Assembly: GCF_021535045.1 (NCBI RefSeq)
Contig: NZ_CP091056.1
Coordinates: 1,798,001 to 1,862,000, forward strand
Direction of reading: 5' to 3'
DNA: 64,000 bases
Source: Ornithinimicrobium sp. INDO-MA30-4
GTDB taxonomy: Bacteria > Actinomycetota > Actinomycetes > Actinomycetales > Dermatophilaceae
Shown here: positions 42,230 to 52,764 of the stretch, in pieces
How the letters are laid out: each line of letters starts with the position of its first letter
Position numbering within the stretch: position 1 is the stretch's first letter
Position numbers and translations under genes: made by a program
Notes under the pieces: model-generated
The model's input: only the letters and a program-made list of their open reading frames with translations
The model's database searches: none
Told to the model about the DNA's origin: nothing

Positions 42230-43176
42230 CGGGCACCAGTCTTTAACCGCGGGTCAATCATCAAATAGAGGGCATCCACGATGAAGTTGATCACCAAAAC
42301 CGCCACGACCAGCACCATCACGATGCTCTGCACGGTTAACAGTTCACGGTCGGAAACCGAGTCGAGCAGCAACGAACCCAACCCGGGGATGACAAAGACC
42401 CGTTCAATGACGACCGCGCCAACAAGCAGAGTTGCCAATTGCAGGCCCATCACGGTGACGACCGGGATCGCGGCATTGCGCGATCCGTGCCGCCACAAGG
42501 CCTGCATCGGTGTCAACCCCTTCGCCCGAGCGGTCCGCAAATAGTCTTCACGCAACACATCCAACACCGCGGATCGGACATACCTGGCCAGGACCGAGCC
42601 CTGCACCAGGGCTAGCGAGATCGTTGGCAGCACGACTGACTTGGCAAAAAGCACTGGGTCTTCAGCGGGTGCGACCCACCCGCCGGAAGGCACCCAGCGC
42701 AGCCGAACGGCGAAGATCGAGATCAGGACAATGCCGGCCAAGAAGGCCGGGATGGCCACGCCAATCTGCGAGGCCGCGGTCAGGACAACCCCATCGGCAT
42801 GCCGATGCCGCACCGCCATCCAGACGCCGAGCGGGATCGCGATCGCAACAGCAAGCGCCATCGCTAGCCCGACCAGCCACAAGGTGATCAGCAATCGATC
42901 GGCGATCTGCGGGCCGATCGCCGCCTTTGAGATGTATTCGATGCCGGGGTCGAGCGTCAGCATCCCGATCGCCCACTCCCAGTACTGCACCGGCAATGGC
43001 CGATCCAGACCAAACTGAGTGGTCATGCGCTCAACGGCGCCCTCGCTGGCATTGAGCCCGAGGGCGACGCGGGCGGGGTTGCCAGGCAAAACCTGCATGA
43101 AGGCAAATACCACCAGCGAACTGGCCACGACACTCGCGACCAGCACGCCGAAGCGTCGGACCAGCGACAGGATCAC
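42226..43176 (-). CDS. dppB: Oligopeptide ABC transporter permease (DppB-like)
   Basis: Intact, 316 residues, six helices. LPGNPARVALGLNAS, LDRPLPVQYWEW, the EAA loop TARAKGLTPMQALWRHGSRN, FVIPGLGSLLLDSVSDRE and a terminal DPRLKTG are standard for the family. It starts 9 nt after the dppA stop. Confidence 0.95.
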   Translation of the reverse strand: MILSLVRRFGVLVASVVASSLVVFAFMQVLPGNPARVALGLNASEGAVERMTTQFGLDRPLPVQYWEWAIGMLTLDPGIEYISKAAIGPQIADRLLITLWLVGLAMALAVAIAIPLGVWMAVRHRHADGVVLTAASQIGVAIPAFLAGIVLISIFAVRLRWVPSGGWVAPAEDPVLFAKSVVLPTISLALVQGSVLARYVRSAVLDVLREDYLRTARAKGLTPMQALWRHGSRNAAIPVVTVMGLQLATLLVGAVVIERVFVIPGLGSLLLDSVSDRELLTVQSIVMVLVVAVLVINFIVDALYLMIDPRLKTGAR

Positions 43177-43185
43177 GTCAGGTCG

Positions 43186-44709
43186 TCACTCGCTGCGCGC
43201 CAGGTTCGACAACTCAAGCGATTCACCGATCAGGTTGGTCGGGACACCGGTGATGCCAGGCTCGGCCACCATCAAGTTGGGCAGCAAGAACAAGAACTCA
43301 GCGGCAGCATCCTCAGAGACCATCGTTGCTGCTTCTTGCATTGCTGCGGTCTGCTCTTCGACGGTGCCTCGGTCGGCGCGCTCCAGGATCTCTTGCAACT
43401 CGGGCGTGCCGTAAGCGGTGTAGTAGTCGGGGTTGCCAAAGACGTTGCCCAGGTCGCGAGGCTCGACGTGCGAGACGATCGACATGTCGTAGTCCTGTGC
43501 AGTGAAGACCGTCTCAACCCAGGCTGCTGGGAACTCCAACTCATCGACGGTGACGTTGAAGCCAGCGTCTTCGAGCATGGACTCAACGACGGTGCCGCAC
43601 GCCACCGCATACGGCAGCGAAGGCAGCCGCAAAGCGACGTCAACACCAGTGGCGTCAGCGTCTTCAAGCAGGGCGGCTGCCCGCTCGGTGTCGAACTCAT
43701 AGTCGCCCGTGCGGTCCTCATACCAAGGGTCTGTGGGTGGGACCATCGAGCCAATAAGCTCGCCTCGCCCGGCCCAGCAGGTGTCCATCAACGCTTGGTT
43801 ATCGATGGCGTAGCGGGCTGCCTGGCGCACGCGCAGGTCATCAAACGGGGCCCGGCCATTGTTAAACGACAGCACAATCTCGCCGTTGGTGGTGCCCTCA
43901 ATGATCTGGAAGTCGTCGCCTTCAAACTCGGCTAGCGATTCGGGTGCCTGGACCGTGCCGATCAGGTCAATGGAGCCGGTCAGCATCGCGTTGTTCACCG
44001 CGTTGCCGTCGTTGAAATAGCGCAGCGTCACTTCGTTGAAGTAAGGCTCTTCGCCCCAGTAGTCATCGTTGCGATTGAGCACGATCTCGTTGCCGCGGTC
44101 CCAACTATCAAAGACAAACGGGCCGGTGCCGATGGCTTCTTCGGCCAGATTGTCGGTCCCGTTTTCGTCAAACATTGCGCCGATGCGTGTTGTCATCGAA
44201 TACAGCCAGGCGTTGCTCGGTTCGCTCAGCGTCACCGTCAACTCATGATCACCGGTGGCCTCTGCCGACTCCACCACGTCCATCTGCGACTTGAGCGAAA
44301 TGGTCCAGTCATCTGACTTCACTTGGTTGATTGAAAACACTGCGTCTGCGGCGGTGAAGTCTTCCCCGTTGCTGAACGTCACGCCTTGCTGCAATTGGAA
44401 GGTGTAGGCCAGACCGTCATCGCTGACCTCGTATGACTCGGCGAGCGCGGGCAAGATATTGCCCTCTTGGTCAAGGGTCACCAAGGTCTCGTAGACGTTG
44501 TCCAACAGCGCCTGCGGGATGGCGGCGCCGTCCACTGTGGTGAAGTCCAGGCTGGCTGGCTCGGCAAAGAGGCCGACGGTGAGTGCGTCCGAGCCGCTGC
44601 CGCCGGTGGCCGAACCGCCATCGGTGCTCGCTCCGGCGTTGCATGCGGTCAGGAGAAATGCCCCGGTGAGCGCGAGTCCCATGGTGGTCTTCATCCGCTT
44701 CATGCCCAT
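43186..44709 (-). CDS. dppA: Oligopeptide-type ABC transporter substrate-binding lipoprotein (DppA-like)
   Basis: Intact, 507 residues from ATG 44709 (ATG 44703 is also possible). The lipoprotein signal ends LTGAFLLTAC. SBP_bac_5 motifs are VYETLVTLDQEGNILPALAE, YTFQLQQGVTFSNGEDFTAA, GTGPFVFDSW and VRQAARYAIDNQALM. The ligand is unknown; family members bind peptides, nickel complexes or glycosides. It is the first gene of the twelve-gene minus-strand run. The 87-bp gap to the divergent acetyltransferase gene should hold its promoter. Confidence 0.93.
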   Translation of the reverse strand: MGMKRMKTTMGLALTGAFLLTACNAGASTDGGSATGGSGSDALTVGLFAEPASLDFTTVDGAAIPQALLDNVYETLVTLDQEGNILPALAESYEVSDDGLAYTFQLQQGVTFSNGEDFTAADAVFSINQVKSDDWTISLKSQMDVVESAEATGDHELTVTLSEPSNAWLYSMTTRIGAMFDENGTDNLAEEAIGTGPFVFDSWDRGNEIVLNRNDDYWGEEPYFNEVTLRYFNDGNAVNNAMLTGSIDLIGTVQAPESLAEFEGDDFQIIEGTTNGEIVLSFNNGRAPFDDLRVRQAARYAIDNQALMDTCWAGRGELIGSMVPPTDPWYEDRTGDYEFDTERAAALLEDADATGVDVALRLPSLPYAVACGTVVESMLEDAGFNVTVDELEFPAAWVETVFTAQDYDMSIVSHVEPRDLGNVFGNPDYYTAYGTPELQEILERADRGTVEEQTAAMQEAATMVSEDAAAEFLFLLPNLMVAEPGITGVPTNLIGESLELSNLARSE

Positions 44710-44796
44710 CAGTCTGCCTGCCTTCTTTGCTGAATGAGTGTGCCCTGCCTGCTCAGGGTATGCGGTCGTGTCGGTGCGTGACCATATGCTCGCCAT

Positions 44797-45439
44797 ATGT
44801 GGACTTCCGAAGGCAAGCCTCCTGAGTTGATTGAGTTCGCTTTGCCGGGCAATGCTCAGCCACACCGACTTGAGCGTTCAACACTCGAGGACGTCGCCGC
44901 AGTGGCGGGGGCAGTCCAGTCATCGCTGCCCGAGCTGGAGCCCTTCATGGATTGGGTGCAAGGGACTATGCCGAGTCGGATGCTTTGGTGTTCCTGCAGT
45001 TGTCGGAGGACTGGTGGGAGTCCGACAAGGAGTACAACTGGAGCATCCGCACCCCCGACGGCGCCATTGTCGGTATGTGTGGGCTGATGCGTCGCCAAGG
45101 TGAAGGCAGCTTGAGGTCGGCTATTGGTTGCGCACCGACGCCACCGGCCAAGGCATCGCGACAGCCGTGACGAAATCTCTGGTCGAGGTAGCGCTGATGG
45201 AGCCCAGCGTGCAGTCGGTGTTCCTGCTGCACGCTGAAAACAACCCCGGGTCAGGCAGGATCGCCGAAAAAGTTGGCTTCACCGAGATTGGCCAACAGAT
45301 CCGGCCAGCTGTTGATCGAGACCGCCTGACCCATGTCTGGGCGATCGGTGACCTTGAGTTTCGCCCGGCCGACCTTGGCGAGGTTGCCAACACGAATAGC
45401 CAAACCTCGAGCGGAAACGGCCGAGCCCGGACGGGCTGA
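44797..45439 (+). CDS. GNAT-family N-acetyltransferase, RimJ/RimL type (frameshifted)
   Basis: About 214 residues. HRLERSTLEDVAAVAGAVQ opens the GNAT fold. NWSIRTPDGAIVGMCGLMRR is the central strand pair, and LRTDATGQGIATAVTKSLVE contains the acetyl-CoA pyrophosphate loop (TGQGIA). FLLHAENNPGSGRIAEKVGF is the last conserved part. Breaks lie near 44965 and 45110. It acetylates an amine, often a protein N-terminus in this subfamily. It is 17 bp upstream of the glycerate kinase. Confidence 0.85.
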
Positions 45440-45456
45440 CCAAGTACGGTGCCAGT

Positions 45457-46490
45457 ATGTCGATGAAGACACCGAGCACTGTTTTGGCCGCACCGGACAA
45501 GTTCCGAGGCTCGCTGACGGGCCCAGAAGTAGCCGAAGCAATAGCGGCTGGCGCCCAAGAAGCCCACTGGTCCACGGTGTTGATGCCCCTAGCCGATGGC
45601 GGCGAGGGGCTCGTCGAAGCCCTCGGTGGCGCGACGCATACCAGCGAAGTGACTGGGCCCAAGGAGCGATGATCACTGCCGATTGGCGCTTGGGTGATGA
45701 CGGGGTCGCCGTGATCGAGTCAGCAGCAGCATCCGGTTTGGCCCTGGCTGGTGGAGCCAGTGGCAACGACCCATTGGCCGCCACCAGCACCGGGACCGGC
45801 CAACTCATCGTCGACGCAGTTCGGGGTGGGGCACGCAAAATCATTGTCGGACTGGGCGGATCGGCGATGACCGATGGGGCTTTGGTGCGGTCACCGCGGT
45901 CTTGGAAGGGCTGGGGCAAACACCCCGCGAGGCGGGCGTTGAGGTCATCGCCGCCTGCGATGTCAGCACCGCCTTCACTGACGCCGCCGCAATCTTTGGC
46001 CCGCAAAAGGAGCCAGCGCGCAGGACGTCGTCACGCTGACCACCCGGCTGACCGAACTCCAAGACCACTACGCCCGCGAGTATGGCGTGCGGTTAACCGA
46101 CGCGCCCGGCGCCGGTGCCGCAGGAGGACTGGGCGGTGGCCTGCTGGCGCTCGGCGCAACTCTGCAACCAGGCTTTGCCCTGGTCGCCGAACACCTCAAC
46201 TTGGCTGCCGCGATTGAAGGGGCTGACCTCGTCGTGACCGGCGAAGGCGCTCTCGACCTGGAGAGTTTCAACGGCAAAGTGGTCGGCGAGGTCATCGCGT
46301 TGGCTCGAGCCGCAGTAAGCCCGTCCTCGTGATCGCCGGAATCATCAAGGATCACCCGACCGCCGCTCAGCAGGACGGCGTGACCTGCGTTGACCTCACG
46401 GCACGATTTGGCCCCGCCACCTCTTGGCACCGAACCGCCGAAGCGGTGGGCCAAGTGGTGACGGGGCACTTGAGCGAGTTGGCTACTTAA
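45457..46490 (+). CDS. Glycerate kinase, GlxK/GarK family (frameshifted)
   Basis: About 345 residues. APDKFRGSLTGPEVAEAIAA, PLADGGEGLVEAL, IVGLGGSAMTDG, DAPGAGAAGGLGGGLLALGA and VVTGEGALDLESFNGKVVGE match the type I glycerate 2-kinase fold throughout. It phosphorylates glycerate for entry into glycolysis. At least four breaks (near 45665, 45885, 46010 and 46318) make it one of the most damaged genes here. Its end overlaps the convergent ABC permease by 8 nt. Confidence 0.9.
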
Positions 46491-47322
46491 CTTCGCGCTT
46501 CATCGAGCGCCAGAAGCCAATCGCGATCGGGATGACGATCCAGATGACGGAGGAGACGGCGATCTTTTGCCATTCTTCGCTCGTCGGCTCCATCCCCATG
46601 ATCAGCGGCAAGATCGCAGAGTTGACGTCGATCCAGCTCATGAAGGTGGCCAGCGAGGTGATCAAGAAACCCACCAGGGTTAACAGCGTGGGCAGGATGA
46701 AGTAGGACACGATCGCCACCGGCGCGTTCATCAGCACAAGACCGAAGGCCGAGCCCAGCAGCATGCTGATCGCCATGGCGGCAAAGAAGCCAAGGACCAT
46801 CCAGTTGTTGATCTCGAAGTTGGCGTCGACACCGTTGACCATTGACCCCACCCACGACATCGGCGCGGCCAGCAAGAAGATGAAGGTCAACAGGCCCATA
46901 CCGATCACGAAACTACTGATGATCTTGGCCCAAATGACCCGAGCCCGGCGGGGTTCCAGCGCGAACGTCGTCATCGCCGTCTTCGCTGACCATTCAGAGG
47001 TGGCCGCCAAGATCGCAATGATCGGGATCAGCGCCAGGAGCGGCTGACTGGTGTTGTTGAAGAAGGTCATCCAGGTCCAGCTTTCAGCTGGGTCAATGCC
47101 AGTCTCCACAAAGATCGTCACGGCCATCACGATGGCTGCGATGGCGGCAACCGCGATCAGCAACCACTGACCAGACCGGGTGTCGAGTTGCTTGCGGAAC
47201 TCGACACCAAGCAAGGAGGTAAACGGGATGGACTTGATGGGCCCCAAGTCGCTCTGCTTGAGCTCGACTGCTGCCTCGCGGCCTGCCTCGACGGGTGTTC
47301 CGGTGCTGGTCTGGGTGCTCAT
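46483..47322 (-). CDS. ABC-2 type exporter permease
   Basis: Intact, 279 residues with six helices (SGQWLLIAVAAIAAIVMAV first; IAVSSVIWIVIPIAIGFW last). It is of the ABC2_membrane type used by multidrug, lantibiotic or bacitracin-like exporters. Translation is coupled to the upstream ATPase by a 4-nt overlap. Cargo unknown. Confidence 0.88.
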   Translation of the reverse strand: MSTQTSTGTPVEAGREAAVELKQSDLGPIKSIPFTSLLGVEFRKQLDTRSGQWLLIAVAAIAAIVMAVTIFVETGIDPAESWTWMTFFNNTSQPLLALIPIIAILAATSEWSAKTAMTTFALEPRRARVIWAKIISSFVIGMGLLTFIFLLAAPMSWVGSMVNGVDANFEINNWMVLGFFAAMAISMLLGSAFGLVLMNAPVAIVSYFILPTLLTLVGFLITSLATFMSWIDVNSAILPLIMGMEPTSEEWQKIAVSSVIWIVIPIAIGFWRSMKREVK

Positions 47323-48217
47323 GCTGCGGCCTCCGTGCGGGCGTTGCTTGCGGTCAAGTTCAGGAACATTTCTTCCAAGCCCTGGTTATCACCGGGGCGC
47401 AATTCAGAGAGAACGACGCGGTTGTTGGCTGCCAAGACGCCAACGTCGGTCGGCTCTGCCTCCACGTGCAGGCCACCATCGCCAGCGACAGTGAAAGCCA
47501 AACCTGCCGAAGTGAGCGCCTCGGTGAGGACATCACTGTTGGGGGTTTTCCCAACGGTGCCGTTCGGTCGCAGCAACTCTTCCTTGGTGCCTCGGGCGAC
47601 GATCTCGCCATTGCCGATCACCAGAATGTCGTCGGCGATCCGCTCGATCTCATTCAGCAAGTGCGACGAGAGCAACACGGTGCCGCCCTGGTCGGCATAA
47701 CTGCCGAGCAGCGAGCGCATCCAGCGAATACCGGCCGGGTCCAACCCGTTGGCCGGCTCATCCAAGATGAGGACCCGCGGGTCGCCCATCAGTGCGTTGG
47801 CCAAACCAAGGCGCTGGCGCATACCCAGGAGTAGTTGCCCAAGCGGCGCTTACCCTCCTTTTGGGTCAGGCCCACGACATCCATCATGTGATCGACGCGC
47901 TTGGCCGGCAGGCCCATTGTCTTGGCACTGATCATCAGCACCTCGCGGCCAGTGCGGCCGTTGTGTTGGGCCGAGGCATCCAGCAGCACACCAACGTGGC
48001 GGCCGGGGTTAACCAACTCTTTGAAGGGCTTGCCCAGCACGGTGGCGGTGCCCGAGGTGGCCGGGGTGAGGCCAGTCAGGACACGCATCGTGGTGGACTT
48101 GCCAGCGCCGTTCGGCCCGAGGAACCCGGTCACGCGACCCGGCTCAGCCGTAAAGCTCACATTGTTGACTGCGGTGAAGTCGCCATAGCGGCGAACCAGG
48201 TTCTGTGTGGTGATCAT
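47319..48217 (-). CDS. ABC exporter ATP-binding protein, CcmA/DrrA type (frameshifted)
   Basis: About 299 residues. Walker A GFLGPNGAGKSTTMRVLTGL, LDASAQHNGRTGREVL (Q-loop region), Walker B VLILDEPANGLDPAGIRWMR and LLSSHLLNEIE are present. The signature (expected LSLGMRQRLGLA) is split by one indel near 47815. A C-terminal domain of about 80 residues is typical for lantibiotic/bacitracin exporters. It is divergent from the histidine kinase. Confidence 0.92.
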
Positions 48218-48267
48218 GGATTAACCATCTCTGGTCAATGGGGTCGCCCACATCGGCCAGACGGCTA

Positions 48268-48277
48268 GACCTAGGTC
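48268..48277. promoter_or_regulatory. Candidate response-regulator operator in the divergent ABC/TCS region
   Basis: GACCTAGGTC is a perfect 10-bp palindrome, extending to TAGACCTAGGTCAT with partial symmetry. It lies in the 126-bp gap between the ATPase start (48217) and the kinase start (48344). NarL-family regulators bind palindromes of this size. Confidence 0.5.
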
Positions 48278-48343
48278 ATCCTTTTGGTTGATCTTTGGGT
48301 ATGACGCCGCCTCGGGTGGCATGTCAGCCGTAGAGTCAGCGTT

Positions 48344-49542
48344 ATGCGCACCACGTTCAAACCCCTGCCTTGGTGGGCAGAGGCCTGGCGGCTGGGTCTC
48401 ATTGGTTTCTTAGCGTTCGTGTTTGTCGTGCTGCTGGTCGGAGTCGGGCCTGCGCTCAGCCCAGACGGTGAAATTACCGCTCAAGGTTGGTTGGCCTTCA
48501 CCGAACCGATTCTTGGCTTGGCCTCGTTGGCGCTGGTCCTTTGGCGTCGGCGTTGGCCCGTCGTCGTGGCCATCCTCATCAGCGTGGCCAGTGCCTTCTC
48601 TGTGGCTGCTGGCATCATCTCGACGCTGGCGATCGTTTCGCTGGGCACTCGACGGCAGTGGCGCGAGATTCTCATCGTGGCACCGTTCTACATGGCCGCG
48701 GGGCAAGCCTTTGATCGGCTTGACCCGCTGGCTATGGGTTCAACTCCACTCACCACGGCGGTCATGGGGCTGGCCGTCTACATCGCCATGGTCAGTATCG
48801 GCGCCTACATCGGCGCGCGCCGAGACTCGGCCAACCTTCTCCTGCAGCGGGCCGAGAGTGCTGAGAAGGAACTGGCCAGTCGCGCCGCTCGGGCTCGCGC
48901 CGATGAGCGGGCACGGATTGCTCGCGAGATGCACGACACCCTGGCCCACCGGATCTCTCTCATCGCTGTGCACGCCGGAGCACTGTCATACCGCGATGAT
49001 TTGCCCCCAGCCCAGGTTAAAGAGACAGCCCAGCTCTTGCGGGACAACGCCGATCAGGCGGTGCGCGAGCTGCGCGACGTGCTGGGCATTTTGCGTGGCA
49101 GCGATGAGCCCGGTCAGGCTCACACACCCCAAAACTCAATTGCCGATCTGCCCGATCTCATCGCCGAGGTGCAATCCAGTGGCACGAGCGTGACGCTGAG
49201 CATGAGCTTTGACCACCGGTCGACACGATGGCCCCGAGCACCGGCCGCCATACCTATCGCGTCGTCCAAGAAGCACTGACCAACGCCCGCAAACACGCCC
49301 CCGGCATGCCGGTCGCTGTCGCGCTCTCTGGAGGGCGTGAATACGGTCTGGCGTTCAAAATCACCAGTGATGCGGCGCCGTACGGAGACGAAGGTGACCT
49401 ACCGGAATCCTCCGGTATGGGCCTGCTGGGCCTTACCGAGCGCGTCGAGTTAGCGGGCGGCAAGTTAGCCCACGGCACCGACCGAGCTGGCCGGTTCGTG
49501 GTGCATGGCCGATTGCCCTGGGAGGGCCGCGACGATGAGTGA
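48344..49542 (+). CDS. Sensor histidine kinase, NarL-partner (HisKA_3) type (frameshifted)
   Basis: About 400 residues. About six N-terminal helices without a large extracellular domain suggest sensing within the membrane. The H-box is AREMHDTLAHRISLIAVHAG (phosphoacceptor His near residue 197). The catalytic ATPase domain reads YRVVQEALTNARKHAPG (N-box) and GMGLLGLTERVELAGGKL (G-box). One break lies near 49225. The stop overlaps the regulator start by 8 nt. Confidence 0.92.
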
Positions 49543-50205
49543 AGCCAAGATCCGAGTCGCGCTAGTTGATGACGACAACCTGGTCCGGATGGGCCTGGAG
49601 TTGGTGCTCGGCGGCAGCCGGACATCGAGATTGTCGGGCAAGCAGCCGACGGTCGCGCCGGTGTTGACCTGGTCGCCGAAACTAGGCCTGACGTGGTGCT
49701 GATGGATATCCGGATGCCGGTGCTGGACGGCATCGCAGCCACCACGCTGATCGCCCGCGACCACCCTGATACCGCCGTCATCGTGCTGACCACCTTTGAC
49801 ACCGACGACATGGTGATCGCCGCATTGCGGGAGGGCGCTAGTGGCTTTTTGCTCAAGAGCACCCGGCCCGAGAAACTCGTTGCGGCCATTCGCGGTGTTG
49901 CCGCGGGCGAGCCTGTCTTGTCCCCCTCGGTCACCGCCTTGCTGATGAGCCGGGTCAGTGAGCCTGACCCGGCCCCCAATCCCGCGCAGTCCGCAGCCGA
50001 AAAGCGGCTAGCTGGGCTCACCGAACGCGAGCGTGAGGTGGCGATTGCGATGGGGCGCGGGGATAGCAACGCGGAGATCGCTAAAGCTCTCTTTATGAGC
50101 GTCCCGACCGTCAAAACCCACGTGTCACGAGTCCTGACGAAGTTGCACGTAGACAACAGGACCCAGGTCGCGCTGCTGGTCCATGACGCCGGGCTTACGA
50201 TGTGA
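49535..50205 (+). CDS. NarL/LuxR-family response regulator (frameshifted)
   Basis: About 223 residues. The receiver domain has acidic DD in VALVDDDNLVRMGL, the phosphoacceptor Asp in DVVLMDIRMPVLDGI and conserved Thr/Lys in VLTTFD and LLKSTRPE. The LuxR HTH reads LTEREREVAIAMGRGDSNAE and KTHVSRVLTKLHV. One break lies near 49615. It probably controls the divergent ABC exporter. Confidence 0.93.
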
Positions 50206-50254
50206 TTAGTACCAGTCAGTAACTGATCTGTTGGCGATTCACAATGAGGTGCAT

Positions 50255-52109
50255 ATGAGCCACTACAAGAGCAACGTGCGAGACATTGAGTTCAACCTGT
50301 TTGAGGTTTTTGGTCGCGGCCAAGTCATGGGCCAAGCCCCGTATGACGACATTGACGAAGAAACCGCGCGCGACATCCTGTCTCAAGTGGCACGGCTTGC
50401 CGAGAACGAAGTCGGTTCGAGCCTGCTGGAGTCCGACCGCACTCCCCCGTCTTTGACCCAGACAACGGCACCGTCACGATGCCTGCGTCATTCATCGACT
50501 CCTACCAGTCCTATGTGGACTCTGAGTGGTGGCGCCTGGAGTTGTCCCCCTCACTCGGTGGCACGGCTGCCCCGCCGTCACTGAGTTGGGCCACCGCCGA
50601 GATGATCTTGGGTGCCAACCCGGCAATCAAAATGTTCTCCGCTGGCTACACCTTCGCCGAGGTGCTGCACCGCCTCGGGACCGATGAGCAAAAGCACCTG
50701 TCGGAGTTGATGGTCGAGCGCGGTTGGGGCGCCACGATGGTGCTCACCGAGCCGGATGCTGGCTCCGATGTGGGCGCTGGCCGGGCCAAAGCCGTGCAGG
50801 CTGAAGACGGCTCCTGGCACATCACCGGCGTCAAGCGCTTCATCACCTCTGGTGTTGCCCCGTTCTATGAGAACGTCATCCACTTTGTCCTGGCACGCCC
50901 CGAGGGCGCTGGTGCGGGCACCAAAGGCCTTTCGCTCTTCATCATCCCGCAGCACACCTATGACCCCGAGACCGGCGAGTTGGGTGCTGAGAACGGGGTC
51001 CAGGTCAGCAACATTGAGCACAAAATGGGTCTCAAGATTTCCACCACCTGCGAGTTGCGATTCGGCGAGGAAATCCCCGCCGTTGGCACCCTGGTCGGTG
51101 AGGTCCATGACGGCATTAACCAGATGTTCCGGATCATCGAATACGCACGCATGCTGGTCGGGACGAAGGCCATCGCAACCCTATCGACCGGTTATTTGAA
51201 CGCCCTCGACTACGCCAAGATCCGAGTCCAAGGCGCCGACCTCACCGAGTCGACCAACAAGAGCGCACCACGGGTCACGATCACCCATCACCCCGATGTG
51301 CGCCGCTCACTCATGCTGCAGAAGTCGTATGCCGAGGGATTGCGGGCGTTGATGCTCTTCACTGCGACCTTCCAAGACTCGGTGAATGCGGCTCAAAGCG
51401 CGACCGGGCACGAGGACTTGGGAGGCGATAAGGAAGCCGAGTTGGCCGCCAGGGTCAACGATTTCCTGTTGCCCCTGGTTAAGGGTTGCGGCTCCGAACG
51501 CGCCTGGGTGCTGTTGGGGACCGAGTCACTGCAGACCTTTGGTGGCTCTGGCTTTTGCAGGACTACCCGATTGAGCAATACGTCCGGGATGCCAAGATCG
51601 ACAGCCTCTATGAAGGCACGACCGCCATCCAGGGGTTGGACTTCTTTAACCGCAAGATTTTGCGGGACAAGGGTGTGGCCTTGGGTCATCTAGCGAAGCA
51701 GATCGCGGCGACCTGCCAGGGTGGTTCCCCCGGCGATGGTTTAACTGGCGAGCGGGGCTACTTGGCCAGCTCGCTGGGCCACGTCCAGGCGATGGTCGAA
51801 TATTTGAGCGCCCAGGCGATGGCCAGTCGGGAAAATCCGAAGGCGATCTATCTGGTCGGCCAGCACACCACGCGGTTGTTGCTCGCCACCGGAGACCTGC
51901 TTATCGGATGGCTGTTGCTGCGTCAGGCCGAGGTTGCTCAGGCCGCCTTGGATGCCGACCCAGACGGCAAGGACGCAAACTTCTATGCCGGCAAGGTCGC
52001 CGCGGCTAAGTTCTTTGCGCACAACGTCCTGCCTCGGCTTAGCTCAGACCGGGCCGTGATGATGGCCGCCGACAACTCGCTGATGGAGTTGCCAGAGGCC
52101 GCCTTCTAG
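50255..52109 (+). CDS. Acyl-CoA dehydrogenase, long FadE type (frameshifted)
   Basis: About 618 residues from ATG 50255. The extended N-terminus ([20 protein letters not shown]) and C-terminal ETF-like/AcylCoA_DH_C domain mark the FadE5-type long subfamily. [18 protein letters not shown] and [13 protein letters not shown] are the FAD-contacting signatures. [20 protein letters not shown] is the C-terminal signature with the probable catalytic Glu. It oxidises acyl-CoA to enoyl-CoA in beta-oxidation. Breaks lie near 50445 and 51560. Confidence 0.93.
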
Positions 52110-52118
52110 CCTGCTAGC

Positions 52119-52459
52119 TCAGTAGCCCTGGTCGTCGTAGCGAGTCTGATCGTTGCCCGGCCGGGGCTGCTGATAGCCGCCTTGGGACTGGTCATAACCG
52201 CCATAGTTGGTCGGCGCCTGGCCACCCTGCTGGTCATAGCGAGGGTCATATTGTGGCTGCGCGCGGTTGTCATAGACCTGCCGCACCGTCGTCTTGCGGC
52301 TCTGGCCATTCATGATCAACGAGCCAATCATCGCCAAAACACCGGCGACCATCAGAATGTTGCCGACGACGTACAAGTTGATCCAGGAACGTCCACGTTC
52401 AAGGCGAAACGCAAAATGGCGCCAGCCACGAACATGAAAATACCGATTCCGATTCCCAT
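52119..52459 (-). CDS. DUF6458-like small membrane protein, copy 2 (frameshifted)
   Basis: About 113 residues when a break near 52395 is repaired. MGIGIGIFMFVAGAI opens the first helix, VVGNILMVAGVLAMIGSLIM is the second, then RKTTVRQVYDN and a Gln/Tyr/Asp/Gly-rich tail (YDPRYDQQGGQAPTNYGG). It is a paralogue of the next gene (52502-52753) with a longer low-complexity tail. Function unknown. Confidence 0.8.
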
Positions 52460-52501
52460 GGAAATCCTTCCGTGGAATGTAGTCAGGCCAGCCTACGCCT
52501 G

Positions 52502-52753
52502 TTAAATACGGGGATTGCGAGGCATTTCGTCATACCTCGGGTCATACTTCGGCTGCCCGTCGTCATACACCTGACGAACCGTGGTTTTGCGGTTTTGGGC
52601 GTTCATGATCAACGAGGCCACCAGATACATGGCGCCCGCGATCATCAAGATATTGCCAACGACGGTCAAATCAATCCAAGCGACGTTGACCTCCAGAGCC
52701 AGGCCCAAGATAGCGCCCACTACGAACAAAAAGATGCCGAATCCGATACCCAT
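52502..52753 (-). CDS. DUF6458-family small membrane protein, copy 1
   Basis: Intact, 83 residues from ATG 52753 with AAAGGA upstream. Two helices (MGIGFGIFLFVVGAILGLAL and VVGNILMIAGAMYLVASLIM) precede a conserved RKTTVRQVYDD cytosolic motif and a short YDPRYDE tail. It lies 11 nt after the nitrilase-family gene on the same strand. Confidence 0.87.
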   Translation of the reverse strand: MGIGFGIFLFVVGAILGLALEVNVAWIDLTVVGNILMIAGAMYLVASLIMNAQNRKTTVRQVYDDGQPKYDPRYDEMPRNPRI

Positions 52754-52764
52754 TTCGTGTCCTT

